A stretch of DNA of 64,000 bases, taken from the NCBI GenBank assembly GCA_045105475.1, contig JBGCDP010000170.1:1-64000 (forward strand), in the 5' to 3' direction. This document shows positions 34,292-43,064 of the stretch, in pieces. The notes beneath the pieces were generated by a model. It searched no databases, had not been told where the DNA came from, and was given only the letters and a program-made list of their open reading frames with translations. The stretch's first letter is position 1; each line of letters opens with the position of its first letter. The position numbers and the translations under genes were made by a program. The stretch comes from WTJY01 sp045105475. Lineage in GTDB: Bacteria; Chloroflexota; Anaerolineae; Promineifilales; Promineifilaceae.

Positions 34292-35209
34292 ATGTCAGTT
34301 ACTCCCATACCGAATCAGCAACCAGCCGGTTTTTTCGAGGCATCGCCTCGTGAAGTGATGAAATCTATCGCAGTTTTATTTAAGCTGCGGGTCGTTTCAC
34401 TGCTTGTTTTATCGGCGATAGGGGGTGCATTTTTAGGTGCACGCGGCTTCCCTGGCTGGGCAAATTTTGGCCTTATCACCTTGACTGGCCTGCTAACTGC
34501 GGCCGGTGCTTCGGCCATTAATCAGTTTTGGGAACGTGAGAAAGACCGCTTGATGGAGCGTACGGCCAATCGGCCGCTGGCGAGTGGCTCAATTGAAAAC
34601 CCGCAAATCGTACTGCTTATTTCAATTTTGCTTATCTTTGTCCCATCATTGGCTGTTTTACCATTTCGGCCGTGGTTGACCGTCTATCTGCTCGCTGGGG
34701 CGTTTATCTACGTCGTGATTTATACGATTTGGCTTAAACCTCGTACGCAACTCAACATTGTGATTGGTGGAGCCGCTGGCAGTGCTGCTGTGCTAGCCGG
34801 TGGCGCGGTTGTGGGCATGCACCATGATCCAGCCGTATTGGCATTAGCCGCCGTTATGTTTGTTTGGACTCCGGCCCATTTCTGGAGTTTGGCCATCATG
34901 ATGAAAGATCAATATATAGCGGCTGATACGCCGATGTTGCCCTCAACGTCGAGCACACGTATCGCAGCTTGGATGGTTTTGGCACATGCGGTTCCAACCG
35001 TGATGGGGTCACTCATGTTGGCGGCCGTCCCTGGCTTAGGCATTTGGTATCTGGTACCAGTGCTGCTCTTTAGCATCGATTTGGTTCGGCGCAATATCAA
35101 GCTAATTTGGGATCCAACGGTGCCACACGCAAAAAGCCTCTTCCTCGCCTCAAACTTTTATTTGATGGTTGTTCTGCTCTCGATCATGATCGTGACACCT
35201 TTTACGTAA
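34292..35209 (+). CDS. ctaB: Protohaem IX farnesyltransferase (haem O synthase)
   Basis: 305 residues, eight to nine hydrophobic helices of the UbiA prenyltransferase superfamily. The first Asp-rich-equivalent motif is NQFWEREKDRLMERTANRPL, diagnostic for CtaB/CyoE. TIWLKPRTQLNIVIGGAAGSAAVLAG and the second motif around VWTPAHFWSLAIMMKDQY also match. The enzyme attaches a farnesyl group to haem B to give haem O for terminal oxidases, at the cytoplasmic membrane. No oxidase subunits are next to it here. It heads an operon with a glutaredoxin-like gene and an unknown gene. Confidence 0.95.
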   Translation: MSVTPIPNQQPAGFFEASPREVMKSIAVLFKLRVVSLLVLSAIGGAFLGARGFPGWANFGLITLTGLLTAAGASAINQFWEREKDRLMERTANRPLASGSIENPQIVLLISILLIFVPSLAVLPFRPWLTVYLLAGAFIYVVIYTIWLKPRTQLNIVIGGAAGSAAVLAGGAVVGMHHDPAVLALAAVMFVWTPAHFWSLAIMMKDQYIAADTPMLPSTSSTRIAAWMVLAHAVPTVMGSLMLAAVPGLGIWYLVPVLLFSIDLVRRNIKLIWDPTVPHAKSLFLASNFYLMVVLLSIMIVTPFT

Positions 35210-35213
35210 AACT

Positions 35214-35456
35214 GTGCTCAAAATCGACCTGTTTACCAAAGACCCTTGTCCTTTATGTGATGAGGTCAAAGCCCTACTTGAAACCTTAGCCGATACCTAT
35301 CCTCATCAGCTTCGTGAAATCGATATCACGCAAGATAAAGCGCTAAACGCCCGTTATCGTTTTCAGATACCCGTCCTGCAAATCGAAAAGAGCCAGATAA
35401 AAGCGCCTATTTCATTGCTTGATTTAACTAAATTTCTGCGGGAGGCACCTTTATGA
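35214..35456 (+). CDS. Glutaredoxin-like thioredoxin-fold protein (DUF836 type)
   Basis: 80 residues with a GTG start four bases after the ctaB stop. The fold pattern is strand-CxxC-helix: KIDLFTKDPCPLCDEVKALL. It continues REIDITQDKAL and the cis-Pro segment FQIPVLQIE. The CPLC redox pair and cis-Pro are those of the DUF836/glutaredoxin-like family. Coupling to ctaB suggests a role in cofactor or copper/haem handling for respiratory complexes, but that is inference. Its last four bases overlap the next gene (ATGA). Confidence 0.85.
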   Translation: MLKIDLFTKDPCPLCDEVKALLETLADTYPHQLREIDITQDKALNARYRFQIPVLQIEKSQIKAPISLLDLTKFLREAPL

Positions 35457-36007
35457 GCTATAAAATTCCAGGATTACGCATTTACGGGAAAATTCTTGTT
35501 GAAGAAGTTGACGGCCTGCCCGTCCGTACAGTGCGAATCGATCAGGTGCTTCCGAAAAAAGATGAACCGATTCCGGCCGATTCCCAGCGACTTTGGCTCC
35601 GTTTTGGCTTTGCCTTCCGTGGGACAGAAAAGCCGGTAATCCCTAGCTTTGTCATTGACGACAACGGCAAAGAAGAGCATCGCATGCGTTTTGTCGAATG
35701 GGTATACAACGAAGGCGACCGCTATCCTCGCTCTGAGGTGTTCGGCTACGAGCAGACTCAAGATGGGACCGATTGGGTTGAAATGCAGTGCTTTATTCGG
35801 GAGTTGGAGCTGTCGCTACGCTTTTACACATGGGTGGTTGATACCTTAAAAGCGGGTCCAGGAGACGGGTTGCGCGTTGATCGATTTGGTGTTGCGATTG
35901 AGGGGATAATGGAGCCACAAAAAATGAAACGGCCGCAAGATTGGCTGTTGCCGTTGAAACGCTCCCAGGCGACGTGCTGGGCGATTCCGGCCGATCGTGC
36001 CTATTAG
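35453..36007 (+). CDS. Hypothetical protein coupled to the glutaredoxin-like gene
   Basis: 184 residues, soluble, rich in aromatic residues and beta strands (RLWLRFGFAFRG, MRFVEWVYNEGDRYPRSEVFGYEQ, LSLRFYTWVVDTL). No signal peptide, no known domain recognised. The ATG overlaps the preceding stop by four bases, so it is translated with the glutaredoxin-like protein and ctaB. CGGCCG motifs are present (three), indicating it is native in composition. Possible enzyme or scaffold of haem/redox assembly, unproven. Confidence 0.7.
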   Translation: MSYKIPGLRIYGKILVEEVDGLPVRTVRIDQVLPKKDEPIPADSQRLWLRFGFAFRGTEKPVIPSFVIDDNGKEEHRMRFVEWVYNEGDRYPRSEVFGYEQTQDGTDWVEMQCFIRELELSLRFYTWVVDTLKAGPGDGLRVDRFGVAIEGIMEPQKMKRPQDWLLPLKRSQATCWAIPADRAY

Positions 36008-36147
36008 CTACCTAAAATCTCCAAGCTATGAGAATATTATGGCTATCATTAAACCGACCTCTCGACGCTGTTAATTTAGGCTGTCAATCGAAAAGAGATC
36101 GGCGAGTTTCGGCCTGAAGAAATTTAGGCTGAAAATGGAGATTAAGC

Positions 36148-37107
36148 ATGGAAGCTGAACCGATTTGGGATATTGCTCACTTAGCCCACGTCGAAATGCT
36201 GACACCCAGATTGGACGATAGCCTTCGATTTTTTATCGACATCATGGGTATGAGTATTTCGGCTGAACAGGGAGACTCTTATTATTTACGAGCGTATGAC
36301 GACTACGAACATCACACACTTAAGTTAACTGCGGCCGACCAGCCGGGTATGGGCCATTTCGCGTGGCGTGCTCGCAGTCCGCAGGCATTACAACGGCGGG
36401 TAGCTGCGATTGAAAAAACCGGATTAGGAAAAGGCTGGACTGATGGGGATTTAGGTCACGGTAAAACCTATGCTTTTCATTCACCCGATGGCCATAACGT
36501 TGAAATTTACTTTGATACAGAATGGTATCAGCACGGGGCGGATGACAAGCCTGCGCTCAAAAACCAGGCGGCCAAATTCCCCGGCCGGGGAGTGAACCTG
36601 CGCCGTATCGACCATCTGAATCTGCTGGCTAAAGATATTCCAGCCATTCGTGATTTTCATACTGATGTGTTGGGCGCACGCTTAACCGAGACGATTACCT
36701 TTGATGATGGCTCTGACAAAGGGGTTTGGTTTTCAGTTAATAACAAGTCATACGATCTGGCGATTACTGAAGACCATACCGGTACACGGGGCCGGTTTCA
36801 CCATGTTACCTATGTGGTTAACAGTCGTGAAGAGGTCTTGCTGGCGGCCGACATCTGTTTAGAGAATGGGGTGTTTATTGAAACCGGACCCCATAAGCAT
36901 GCGATTCAACAGACTTTCTTTTTGTATGTGTATGAGCCTGGCGGCAATCGATTTGAGGTTGCCAATGCGACTGCACGTCTGATTATGGCTCCAGATTGGA
37001 AAACCATTCGTTGGGGTGAGCAAGAACGTAAGAAGGGGCAGGCGTGGGGGTTACAAACGGTCAAAAGTTTCCACACCCATGGCACTCCACCGGTTGAAGA
37101 AAATTAG
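36148..37107 (+). CDS. Extradiol (catechol 2,3-dioxygenase-like) VOC enzyme
   Basis: 319 residues made of two vicinal-oxygen-chelate domains (~10-125 and ~150-275). The C-terminal domain carries the iron triad of type I extradiol dioxygenases: His156 in RRIDHLNLL, His218 or His219 in FHHVTY, and Glu270 in GNRFEV. A Tyr (FLYVYEPGG) also lies at the expected position. The N-terminal domain keeps HVEML and HNVEI but is probably the non-catalytic half. It would open an aromatic ring next to a catecholic pair. The next genes encode a GalB-like hydratase and a broken aldolase, so a meta-cleavage route once existed here. Confidence 0.9.
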   Translation: MEAEPIWDIAHLAHVEMLTPRLDDSLRFFIDIMGMSISAEQGDSYYLRAYDDYEHHTLKLTAADQPGMGHFAWRARSPQALQRRVAAIEKTGLGKGWTDGDLGHGKTYAFHSPDGHNVEIYFDTEWYQHGADDKPALKNQAAKFPGRGVNLRRIDHLNLLAKDIPAIRDFHTDVLGARLTETITFDDGSDKGVWFSVNNKSYDLAITEDHTGTRGRFHHVTYVVNSREEVLLAADICLENGVFIETGPHKHAIQQTFFLYVYEPGGNRFEVANATARLIMAPDWKTIRWGEQERKKGQAWGLQTVKSFHTHGTPPVEEN

Positions 37108-37151
37108 GCAGGGGGTTGGTGGTTGTCACTAACGCTCTGAAATGAAAATTT

Positions 37152-37868
37152 ATGAATGCTAGAAAATTATTGATCATTGGCGCACATTCGGCCGACTTTT
37201 TATGGCGCAGCGCTGGCACGATCGCAGTCACTGTGGCAAATGGTGGGTCTGCCACTGTGTTGGCACTCAGTTACGGTGAACGGGGGGAATCGGGCAATTT
37301 GTGGCAAGGCAACCCTGATCAGACGGTTGAAAATGTCAAACGGATCCGGCATGAGCAGGCCGCTGAAGCCGCCTCGATTGTTGGTGCAGATTTCCGATGT
37401 TTAGATCTAGGCGATTATCCATTAGTGATCACTGATACAGCGATGAGTGAACTGGTGCGCTCGATATTAGAGGAAAAACCGGACGTTATTTTAACGCATA
37501 CGGCCGTTGATCCGTTTAATCCCGACCATCCAGTGGCTTATACGGCCGTGCAAAAAGCCCGCCTGCTTGCGACTGGTGCCAGTGTTGCTAGCGCATTCAA
37601 ACGCATTACTCCACCTGATTGGTATTCGTTTGAGCCCCATCAGCCGGAATTGTCAGAATTTATGCCAAACACGTTTATTGATATTACGCCTGTGATGGAA
37701 AAGAAAGTCGAAGCGATGAACGTGATGTCCGCTCAATCGTATCTAATTGACTATTACACAGAGTTGGCTACGAGGCGTGGGAATCATGCTGCCCGTATTT
37801 CGGGGAAAAAGGTCCAGTTTGCTGAAGCTCATCAACGTCTTGTACCGTGGGTGGTTGATTCTTTATAA
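37152..37868 (+). CDS. PIG-L/LmbE family hydratase, probably 4-oxalomesaconate hydratase-like (GalB)
   Basis: 238 residues. The usual AHPDD metal motif is replaced by GAHSADFLWRSAGTIA (His12, Asp15), followed by ALSYGERGESGNLW and DLGDYPL. This exact variant is characteristic of the GalB branch of the PIG-L family, whose Pseudomonas member hydrates 4-oxalomesaconate to 4-carboxy-4-hydroxy-2-oxoadipate in gallate breakdown. A later His in NPDHPVAY completes the metal site. The next open frame is a remnant of the very aldolase that follows GalB in that pathway, which strongly supports the assignment. Zinc hydratase rather than deacetylase is favoured. Confidence 0.87.
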   Translation: MNARKLLIIGAHSADFLWRSAGTIAVTVANGGSATVLALSYGERGESGNLWQGNPDQTVENVKRIRHEQAAEAASIVGADFRCLDLGDYPLVITDTAMSELVRSILEEKPDVILTHTAVDPFNPDHPVAYTAVQKARLLATGASVASAFKRITPPDWYSFEPHQPELSEFMPNTFIDITPVMEKKVEAMNVMSAQSYLIDYYTELATRRGNHAARISGKKVQFAEAHQRLVPWVVDSL

Positions 37869-37871
37869 GTT

Positions 37872-38135
37872 ATGACTGAAAACGATAAAATCGCTCGTCT
37901 CGCTCAGTTGGGCACAGCGACAGTTTACGAAGCTTCTGGCCGTCAAGGCTTGATCGATATTCATTGATTCAGGCTGTCCCTAAAACGAGAGTGGCTGTAC
38001 AGTGTGGCCAAGGTGATAATGTGATGGTGCAAGCAATGCGTGCATCGAGCATATTCAGCATGGCGAAATTGCTATATTGGCTGTTATCGTTGAGACGCTC
38101 CCGAGCGCCATACTGGGCACTATCACAGTGCCCAG
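37872..38135 (+). pseudogene. Frameshifted, truncated 4-carboxy-4-hydroxy-2-oxoadipate aldolase (RraA/LigK/GalC-like)
   Basis: An intact ATG four bases after the GalB-like gene starts ARLAQLGTATVYEASGRQG, the RraA-family N-terminus. It stops at TGA 37965. The reading continues in another frame from 37964 (LIQAVPKTRVA ... GQGDNVMVQAMRAS), then in a third frame from ~38044 (EHIQHGEIAILAVIVETLP). Each shift is equivalent to loss of one base (frame 0, then 2, then 1). Only ~85 of ~220 codons remain; the 3' half is gone and a terminator-like hairpin sits at the breakpoint. The aldolase normally yields pyruvate and oxaloacetate. Clear decay of the final pathway step. Confidence 0.85.
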
Positions 38136-38155
38136 TAAGATGATTTTGACTTTTA
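38112..38155 (+). terminator. Terminator-like hairpin at the end of the decayed aldolase
   Basis: ACTGGGCACT (38112-38121) and AGTGCCCAGT (38127-38136) form a perfect 10-bp stem with a five-base loop, followed by a moderately T-rich tract. It lies between the pseudogene and the convergent sulfotransferase gene and probably ends transcription of the dioxygenase-hydratase operon. Confidence 0.6.
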
Positions 38156-39250
38156 TATTGGCAAACTTTCAAAAAATCGATTATTAAAAATGCCTTGAAA
38201 AACTTGATAACTTCTTTGCCCTAATTCCGGGTGATAAACTAAAAAGTCTTCATCATTAAACCCACTTACAAAATATCTGAACTCAATCGCACATTTAATC
38301 CAATAACTTTTGACAGATTCAAGCGTTATTGGTCCATCAAAATCAAAATTTAACATTTCGAAATCAATATTATGGTTATTCTCCATCAAGCGAATGAGGT
38401 TTCTGTTTCTGCTTGCCACATCAACAAATTGAGTGAGGATCATTTGCATTTGATGTTTGGTTAATAAATCGATTTGGTCTTCGAATAGCTCTTCTAGTTT
38501 CGGCCACATTAACTCAATATCATTAAAATACTCAAAGAGATTCGGCCGAACTACCCAAGGCTCCGACCCATGATTTTTCCCAAGAATTAAGCGCCTTAAA
38601 ATGCTAGATCCCCAATAAGCACGCCATGCTATTTTCTCTAAAAATGTTTTTTCTCGTATAACATTCTGATTTGCATGTGGAAATTCTAGGTCAGGGATAT
38701 CAAATCCAAGAAAGTCGGTGATTTTCTCCCATTTATTCTCATCAGCTAAGTCAAATACAAGTAGATCGTCGGGCCGATCTTTGAAGTATTCCAATACTTC
38801 GTCATGGTGTTGTCGATATTTTTCTATATAAATACCCTCATTCCCGGCCGCTACACCTGTTCCATAAATTAGTTCATGCATCTTGATTGTTTTGCTTCCA
38901 AAATGTTTAACTACACTTTTAATCCACATCTCTTCATCACGGGTTGTTAAAATAAATTTACTTCCGGGAAAATATTCATCCAGCATGCGATAAAAGATAA
39001 ACCAAGGTGTATCTTGTGCTGCGTTGAAAATGTTCATGTCAGAAATCATCACTTCTGCAATCTCCTCTTTAGTGCGAGTGTGTTCTTGATCACTAATATA
39101 TCCAGCAACGTTATAACCTAAAATATACAAGGCTCGAGCTAAGGATGAGGTTCCCGTTTTGTGAAACCCGATGCCGAAAACCCGGGTGTCGAAAATGCCA
39201 TAATTGCGGTGGCGAAACTTTGGTGCTAAATTTTTTCGTTGATTAGACAC
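38153..39250 (-). CDS. Sulfotransferase family protein
   Basis: 365 residues, soluble. The N-terminal GFHKTGTSSLARAL (28-41) is the 5'-phosphosulfate-binding loop of PAPS-dependent sulfotransferases, and KFILTTRDEEMW provides the 3'-phosphate-binding strand with Arg. The C-terminal ~150 residues lack recognisable motifs. It would add sulfate to a glycan or other acceptor, fitting its place at the edge of a polysaccharide locus; alternatively it is a related non-sulfating P-loop protein. Transcribed opposite to the glycosyltransferases, same strand as the Wzz-like gene. Confidence 0.85.
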   Translation of the reverse strand: MSNQRKNLAPKFRHRNYGIFDTRVFGIGFHKTGTSSLARALYILGYNVAGYISDQEHTRTKEEIAEVMISDMNIFNAAQDTPWFIFYRMLDEYFPGSKFILTTRDEEMWIKSVVKHFGSKTIKMHELIYGTGVAAGNEGIYIEKYRQHHDEVLEYFKDRPDDLLVFDLADENKWEKITDFLGFDIPDLEFPHANQNVIREKTFLEKIAWRAYWGSSILRRLILGKNHGSEPWVVRPNLFEYFNDIELMWPKLEELFEDQIDLLTKHQMQMILTQFVDVASRNRNLIRLMENNHNIDFEMLNFDFDGPITLESVKSYWIKCAIEFRYFVSGFNDEDFLVYHPELGQRSYQVFQGIFNNRFFESLPI

Positions 39251-39376
39251 GATTAGATTTGAGAGATTCTGACTTCCAATGGAGGTACAGAAATATAGAA
39301 AGAATAAAATATGACTTTACTACTTTTGGGAGGGGGTGGCTTGATATTGCATAAGCTATTTAGTTTTGGGCGAAGA

Positions 39377-40501
39377 TTAATTTGTGTTTAGTCTTTTATT
39401 TTTGCTTCGTGGCGCAGGATGAGTTTTTGGGCGGTTTGAATCCCATCTTTGCTGGAGCTCTTTCCATCTTCTTTGCAGCAATGGCTTCTTTTTTCTTTTA
39501 AATTGATACCGTTGATTTTGGCTTTCAGTTTCCATGCTTACCATCGTTAGCAGCGGCAAGTCCGTTACATTTTTCAAATCAAGAGGGATTGTAATCCGCC
39601 TATCAAAGATTATAGTGAGTCCTAGTACCAATAAACTGGCGAGTACTCCTAGTACAGCGGCTTGAATAACCCCGGTAATTTTCTCCATGATCGTATTTAG
39701 CGGGATCGGTTCAAACGGAGCATCAAGCAGCACAAATGTCTCTTTAAAATATCGCTCAGATGATCGCTCAACTAGATATCCAACATTAAGAATGTCATTG
39801 GTTTTTTCTATATCCTTATTTAAATCATCTCGTGCCTTTAAAATAATGGCTATTTGGGCTTCTTCAATTTCCCTTCTTTTATAGAAAGGGTGTTCTGGGT
39901 GAGTTTTGAGATAAGCTTCTAACTCAGTGTTTACTAGGTCTCGATGTGCGACTTTCGCATCAAGAAAGATGCTAATAAGATCAATAAGGTTGCGGCCGGT
40001 ACCACCAAAAGACTCATTTTGATGCACTAAAAATTCATCGTATATTGCATTAACAACATCAATTGACGAAGTATAAGTTGGCATATAAACAATAATTGCA
40101 ATTTGGTTAAATCCGGTTGGGTAAAACTCTATATTATCTCGCAGGTATTCTCGCATTTCACTTCTTGACCTAGCTGCTGGGTTGCTGCCTGTATGATCAT
40201 TGAAATCTACTTGTGAGATAATTCTGTCAACAAAAGCGTTTGTTTCCATAAGCTCTTGCAGTTCCCAAACCATCCGCTCTCCAGCTTTCTTCGCATTGTC
40301 TGGCTCATACTTGTCATAGCCTATTACTTTGCTGATTTCAGGGTTATCTCTAATTTGAACTGTGGAACCAGACATGTACTGTGGTTGCCTTGTCAATTGG
40401 AAAACCACACCTAGAAAAGTAAAAAGGATTGCAGGCAAGATGATGATAAAAAAGTTTCTTAGGATAGATTCGGAAATTCGGATTATTATCAGGCGGGTCA
40501 A
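39377..40501 (-). CDS. Wzz-family polysaccharide chain-length regulator/co-polymerase
   Basis: 374 residues. The topology is a transmembrane helix at ~14-35 (FFIIILPAILFTFLGVVF), a long extracytoplasmic part with coiled-coil character (~60-275), and a second transmembrane helix (AAVLGVLASLLVLGLTIIF). A basic cytoplasmic tail (FKRKKKPLLQRRW) follows. This is the Wzz/PCP architecture. No tyrosine kinase domain is fused. It would set polymer length or couple export in the surface-polysaccharide locus to the right. The start at 40501 is followed by a short polar segment and agrees with the helix position. Confidence 0.82.
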   Translation of the reverse strand: MTRLIIIRISESILRNFFIIILPAILFTFLGVVFQLTRQPQYMSGSTVQIRDNPEISKVIGYDKYEPDNAKKAGERMVWELQELMETNAFVDRIISQVDFNDHTGSNPAARSRSEMREYLRDNIEFYPTGFNQIAIIVYMPTYTSSIDVVNAIYDEFLVHQNESFGGTGRNLIDLISIFLDAKVAHRDLVNTELEAYLKTHPEHPFYKRREIEEAQIAIILKARDDLNKDIEKTNDILNVGYLVERSSERYFKETFVLLDAPFEPIPLNTIMEKITGVIQAAVLGVLASLLVLGLTIIFDRRITIPLDLKNVTDLPLLTMVSMETESQNQRYQFKRKKKPLLQRRWKELQQRWDSNRPKTHPAPRSKNKRLNTN

Positions 40502-41515
40502 TGTGCGCTTGTTTCCTGTTAGATTTATAAAACTTAGACTTTGTTCTCAAACATGGTACTCAAGTACTGAATGTTTTGACATCAGAAAGGCTCTATAAAT
40601 GTTTGCCGAATCAAAGGGCTTATAAAGGGAAGGGAAAAGCCACGGCGTGATTAATCCGTCCGTAAACTACAGATGGCGTGATTTCAGGCTCCCACATCAA
40701 CATTTGACCAGAATTGACTAAAAATATTCCATATAGCTACGGAGCTAATTCAAATTACATCCTTTTTTATAAACAGAAATGAGGGCAACCTTTCGTTAAG
40801 GGAGCGAATTTGGTCTTATTCGATAGTTAGGAAGCTGAAAGTAGATTTTTTGATAAACCTTTGTTGATATAGGTGTATAAATTGTCGGCCGAAGTTTAGA
40901 AGTTAATGCTCCCTATGGAGCCTCACAAAGCTGTTTTATTCTGTTTTTTAGCAGTAAGCTTTCATTGACTAGTCTACTTAGCATGAGTTAGACAACTACT
41001 TGCATTTGCTGCGAGAGCTAGAAACGACCTGAATTCTAAATGCAACGCAAATCCATTTTTAATCGCCATATGTAGTAGCTGTTCGGCAAAAATCTGAAAT
41101 CACATGCATTCTTCTGTGCTTTAAGGGTCATATATAAATGCTGGTTTTCGTTCCTCCTTTGTTTCTTTTAATCACGCCGTGTTTTGCCTAAATCCCTGTT
41201 AATCGCGCCATTTAGAACTTAAGCTCAAGTTATCTCTTGATTTTGATAGAGCTTTTTGGATATTGAATTTCACCTTGACTCGTTACTATTAGTAAACTGA
41301 GAAATACTACAGCAGTAATGTGCATTACATGTAAATTGATTTGTGAAATTGTATGAGGTCTTTGAACTTACATTTCATTTCTAATCTTTTGGCTTCGCCT
41401 ATGTTCAAAATCATCATTGTTTATTCAACACTAGAGCAAATTCTAGCTAACCATAGTTGCTCAATAATTACTCAGGAGATTTCAACAAGTTGGGATTCTG
41501 AACCATGTCGGTTCT
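40502..41515. other. 1-kb non-coding region at the head of the polysaccharide locus
   Basis: No credible ORF is present and stops occur in every frame; the region is AT-rich with a single CGGCCG at 40886-40891. It must include divergent promoters for the Wzz-like gene and the first glycosyltransferase. It also contains the repeated GGCGYGATT elements described separately. The remaining sequence shows nothing I can identify; a long 5' leader or a decayed mobile element are both possible. Confidence 0.5.
40641..41211. repeat. Four copies of a GGCGYGATT element in ++/-- arrangement
   Basis: CACGGCGTGATTAA (40641-40654) is the exact reverse complement of TTAATCACGCCGTG (41168-41181). Lesser copies ATGGCGTGATTT (40673-40684) and TTAATCGCGCCAT (41199-41211) accompany them, each about 30 bases from its neighbour. 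The left pair points right and the right pair points left, enclosing ~480 bases without a gene. They could be ends of a dead mobile element or regulator-binding sites. Confidence 0.6.
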
Positions 41516-43045
41516 ATGTTTAAGCGCAAGAATTATAACTGGCACATTTACCCTCTTTTGCTACTGGGGTTGACCAGCCTGCTATTTTTTTATAGTTGGT
41601 GGCTACAATATTATGAGTTTGTGCATCCTGTACTTTTATTAGGATTTCTTTTTGCTCTTTTTTACGGAGTTTTTCAAATAACCTGCAATTGGATTATTTA
41701 CTTGGGGGTAAACGCCCAGCCCTCAGCTGTTGAGTTGCCAGCAATCGATTTAACCGTTGATGTTTTTATTACCGCATGGAACGAAGATTTTGATCTAATT
41801 GTGGGCTGTTTGGCGGCAGCTTGCTCCATGAAAGGTGACTTTCAGGTTTGGCTATTAGATGATGGTGATGATCCTGACTTAGCAAAAATCGCCAAAAAAT
41901 TTGGAGCTGGTTACTTAAATCGGGTTGGGAATGCAGATGCCAAAGCTGGCAATATGAATGCGGCTTTACCTTTAACAAAGGGAGACATCATTGTGATTTT
42001 TGATGTAGATCATCTGCCTGAGGCAAGCTTTCTTGAAAAGACTCTTCCATACTTTGCTGATCAATCGGTGGGGTTTGTTCAGGCGATTCCAACTTTTTAT
42101 AACAACTATGACTTTGGGTGGGTGTCAAGGGCGGCCGCAGAAACAACGTTTGATTTTTATACCTCAACTTCTCGTGGCATGGATGGCTTTAATAGCGTTA
42201 CAAAAATCGGGACAAACTCTTTGATTCGGCGTGAAGCCCTTTTGCAAATTGGCAACTACAAGCCTGGATTAGCCGAGGATTTGGCGACTTCAATTGAACT
42301 TCATGCGGCCGGATGGACCTCGAGATATGTGCATGAGCCTTTGGCTCCTGGGCTAGCTCCACGTGATTTAACCGCATGGTACATTCAGCAGTTTAAATGG
42401 GCTCGAGGGGTCTTTGAGGTTCTAATTTCAAAATATCCGCGTTTATTCTTTGAGCTAAATTTTAAACAACGGATAGTCTATGCGGTTCGGACAACTAAAT
42501 ATTTGCTAGGCACTGTGATTGGTATTCATATCGCTTTATTGATTTCAATCTTACTTGGTGCTGATTACCAAACAAAAATGCTTTTCCAAACTTATTTTCT
42601 GTACCTCGCCCCACTAGCAGTAACGGATGTTTTAATTCGGGGTGCCGCCTTAAATAAGTGGGGAGGTTTGCTGCAGACGTCGAAATCATTATGGCGAGCA
42701 ACAATTTTGGTTTTTAATACGTGGCCCATCTATATGTTAGCGCTTGGAATGAGTCTTTTTCGCCTGCCACTAGATTTTCAGCCGACGCCTAAGTCCAGCT
42801 CTAATCAACTTCATCCTAAGTGGGTTCTCGTTCAACTTGGGACGGCGATATTGCTTGTTTTAGGCTTGCTCTACAACTTGATTTCAACTGACAAAAATTT
42901 TGATTTTCTGATTTTGTACAGTGTCACCCTACTTTTTTCTATTCCACAACTTGGATTGATACGACCTTTAGCACGGCCGTATTTCTTTGCTACCGAAACA
43001 ATGATTGATCACGAATCGATACTTAGAAGTAGCTTGGGCGATTGA
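41516..43045 (+). CDS. Membrane GT2 glycosyltransferase (cellulose synthase-like)
   Basis: 509 residues. Two or three N-terminal helices (IYPLLLLGLTSLLFFYSWWLQYY ...) precede a GT-A domain with DVFITAWNED, DVDH (DxD, metal/UDP-sugar), GLAEDLATS (base region) and QQFKWARGV (the QxxRW-type acceptor motif). At least four C-terminal helices follow. This is the processive BcsA-like architecture, in which synthesis and membrane translocation are coupled. No PilZ domain is seen. It is the first gene of the glycosyltransferase run and overlaps the leader region of the next gene. Sugar specificity unknown. Confidence 0.92.
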   Translation: MFKRKNYNWHIYPLLLLGLTSLLFFYSWWLQYYEFVHPVLLLGFLFALFYGVFQITCNWIIYLGVNAQPSAVELPAIDLTVDVFITAWNEDFDLIVGCLAAACSMKGDFQVWLLDDGDDPDLAKIAKKFGAGYLNRVGNADAKAGNMNAALPLTKGDIIVIFDVDHLPEASFLEKTLPYFADQSVGFVQAIPTFYNNYDFGWVSRAAAETTFDFYTSTSRGMDGFNSVTKIGTNSLIRREALLQIGNYKPGLAEDLATSIELHAAGWTSRYVHEPLAPGLAPRDLTAWYIQQFKWARGVFEVLISKYPRLFFELNFKQRIVYAVRTTKYLLGTVIGIHIALLISILLGADYQTKMLFQTYFLYLAPLAVTDVLIRGAALNKWGGLLQTSKSLWRATILVFNTWPIYMLALGMSLFRLPLDFQPTPKSSSNQLHPKWVLVQLGTAILLVLGLLYNLISTDKNFDFLILYSVTLLFSIPQLGLIRPLARPYFFATETMIDHESILRSSLGD

Positions 43046-43064
43046 TTCTTTACTTTTAACTTTT

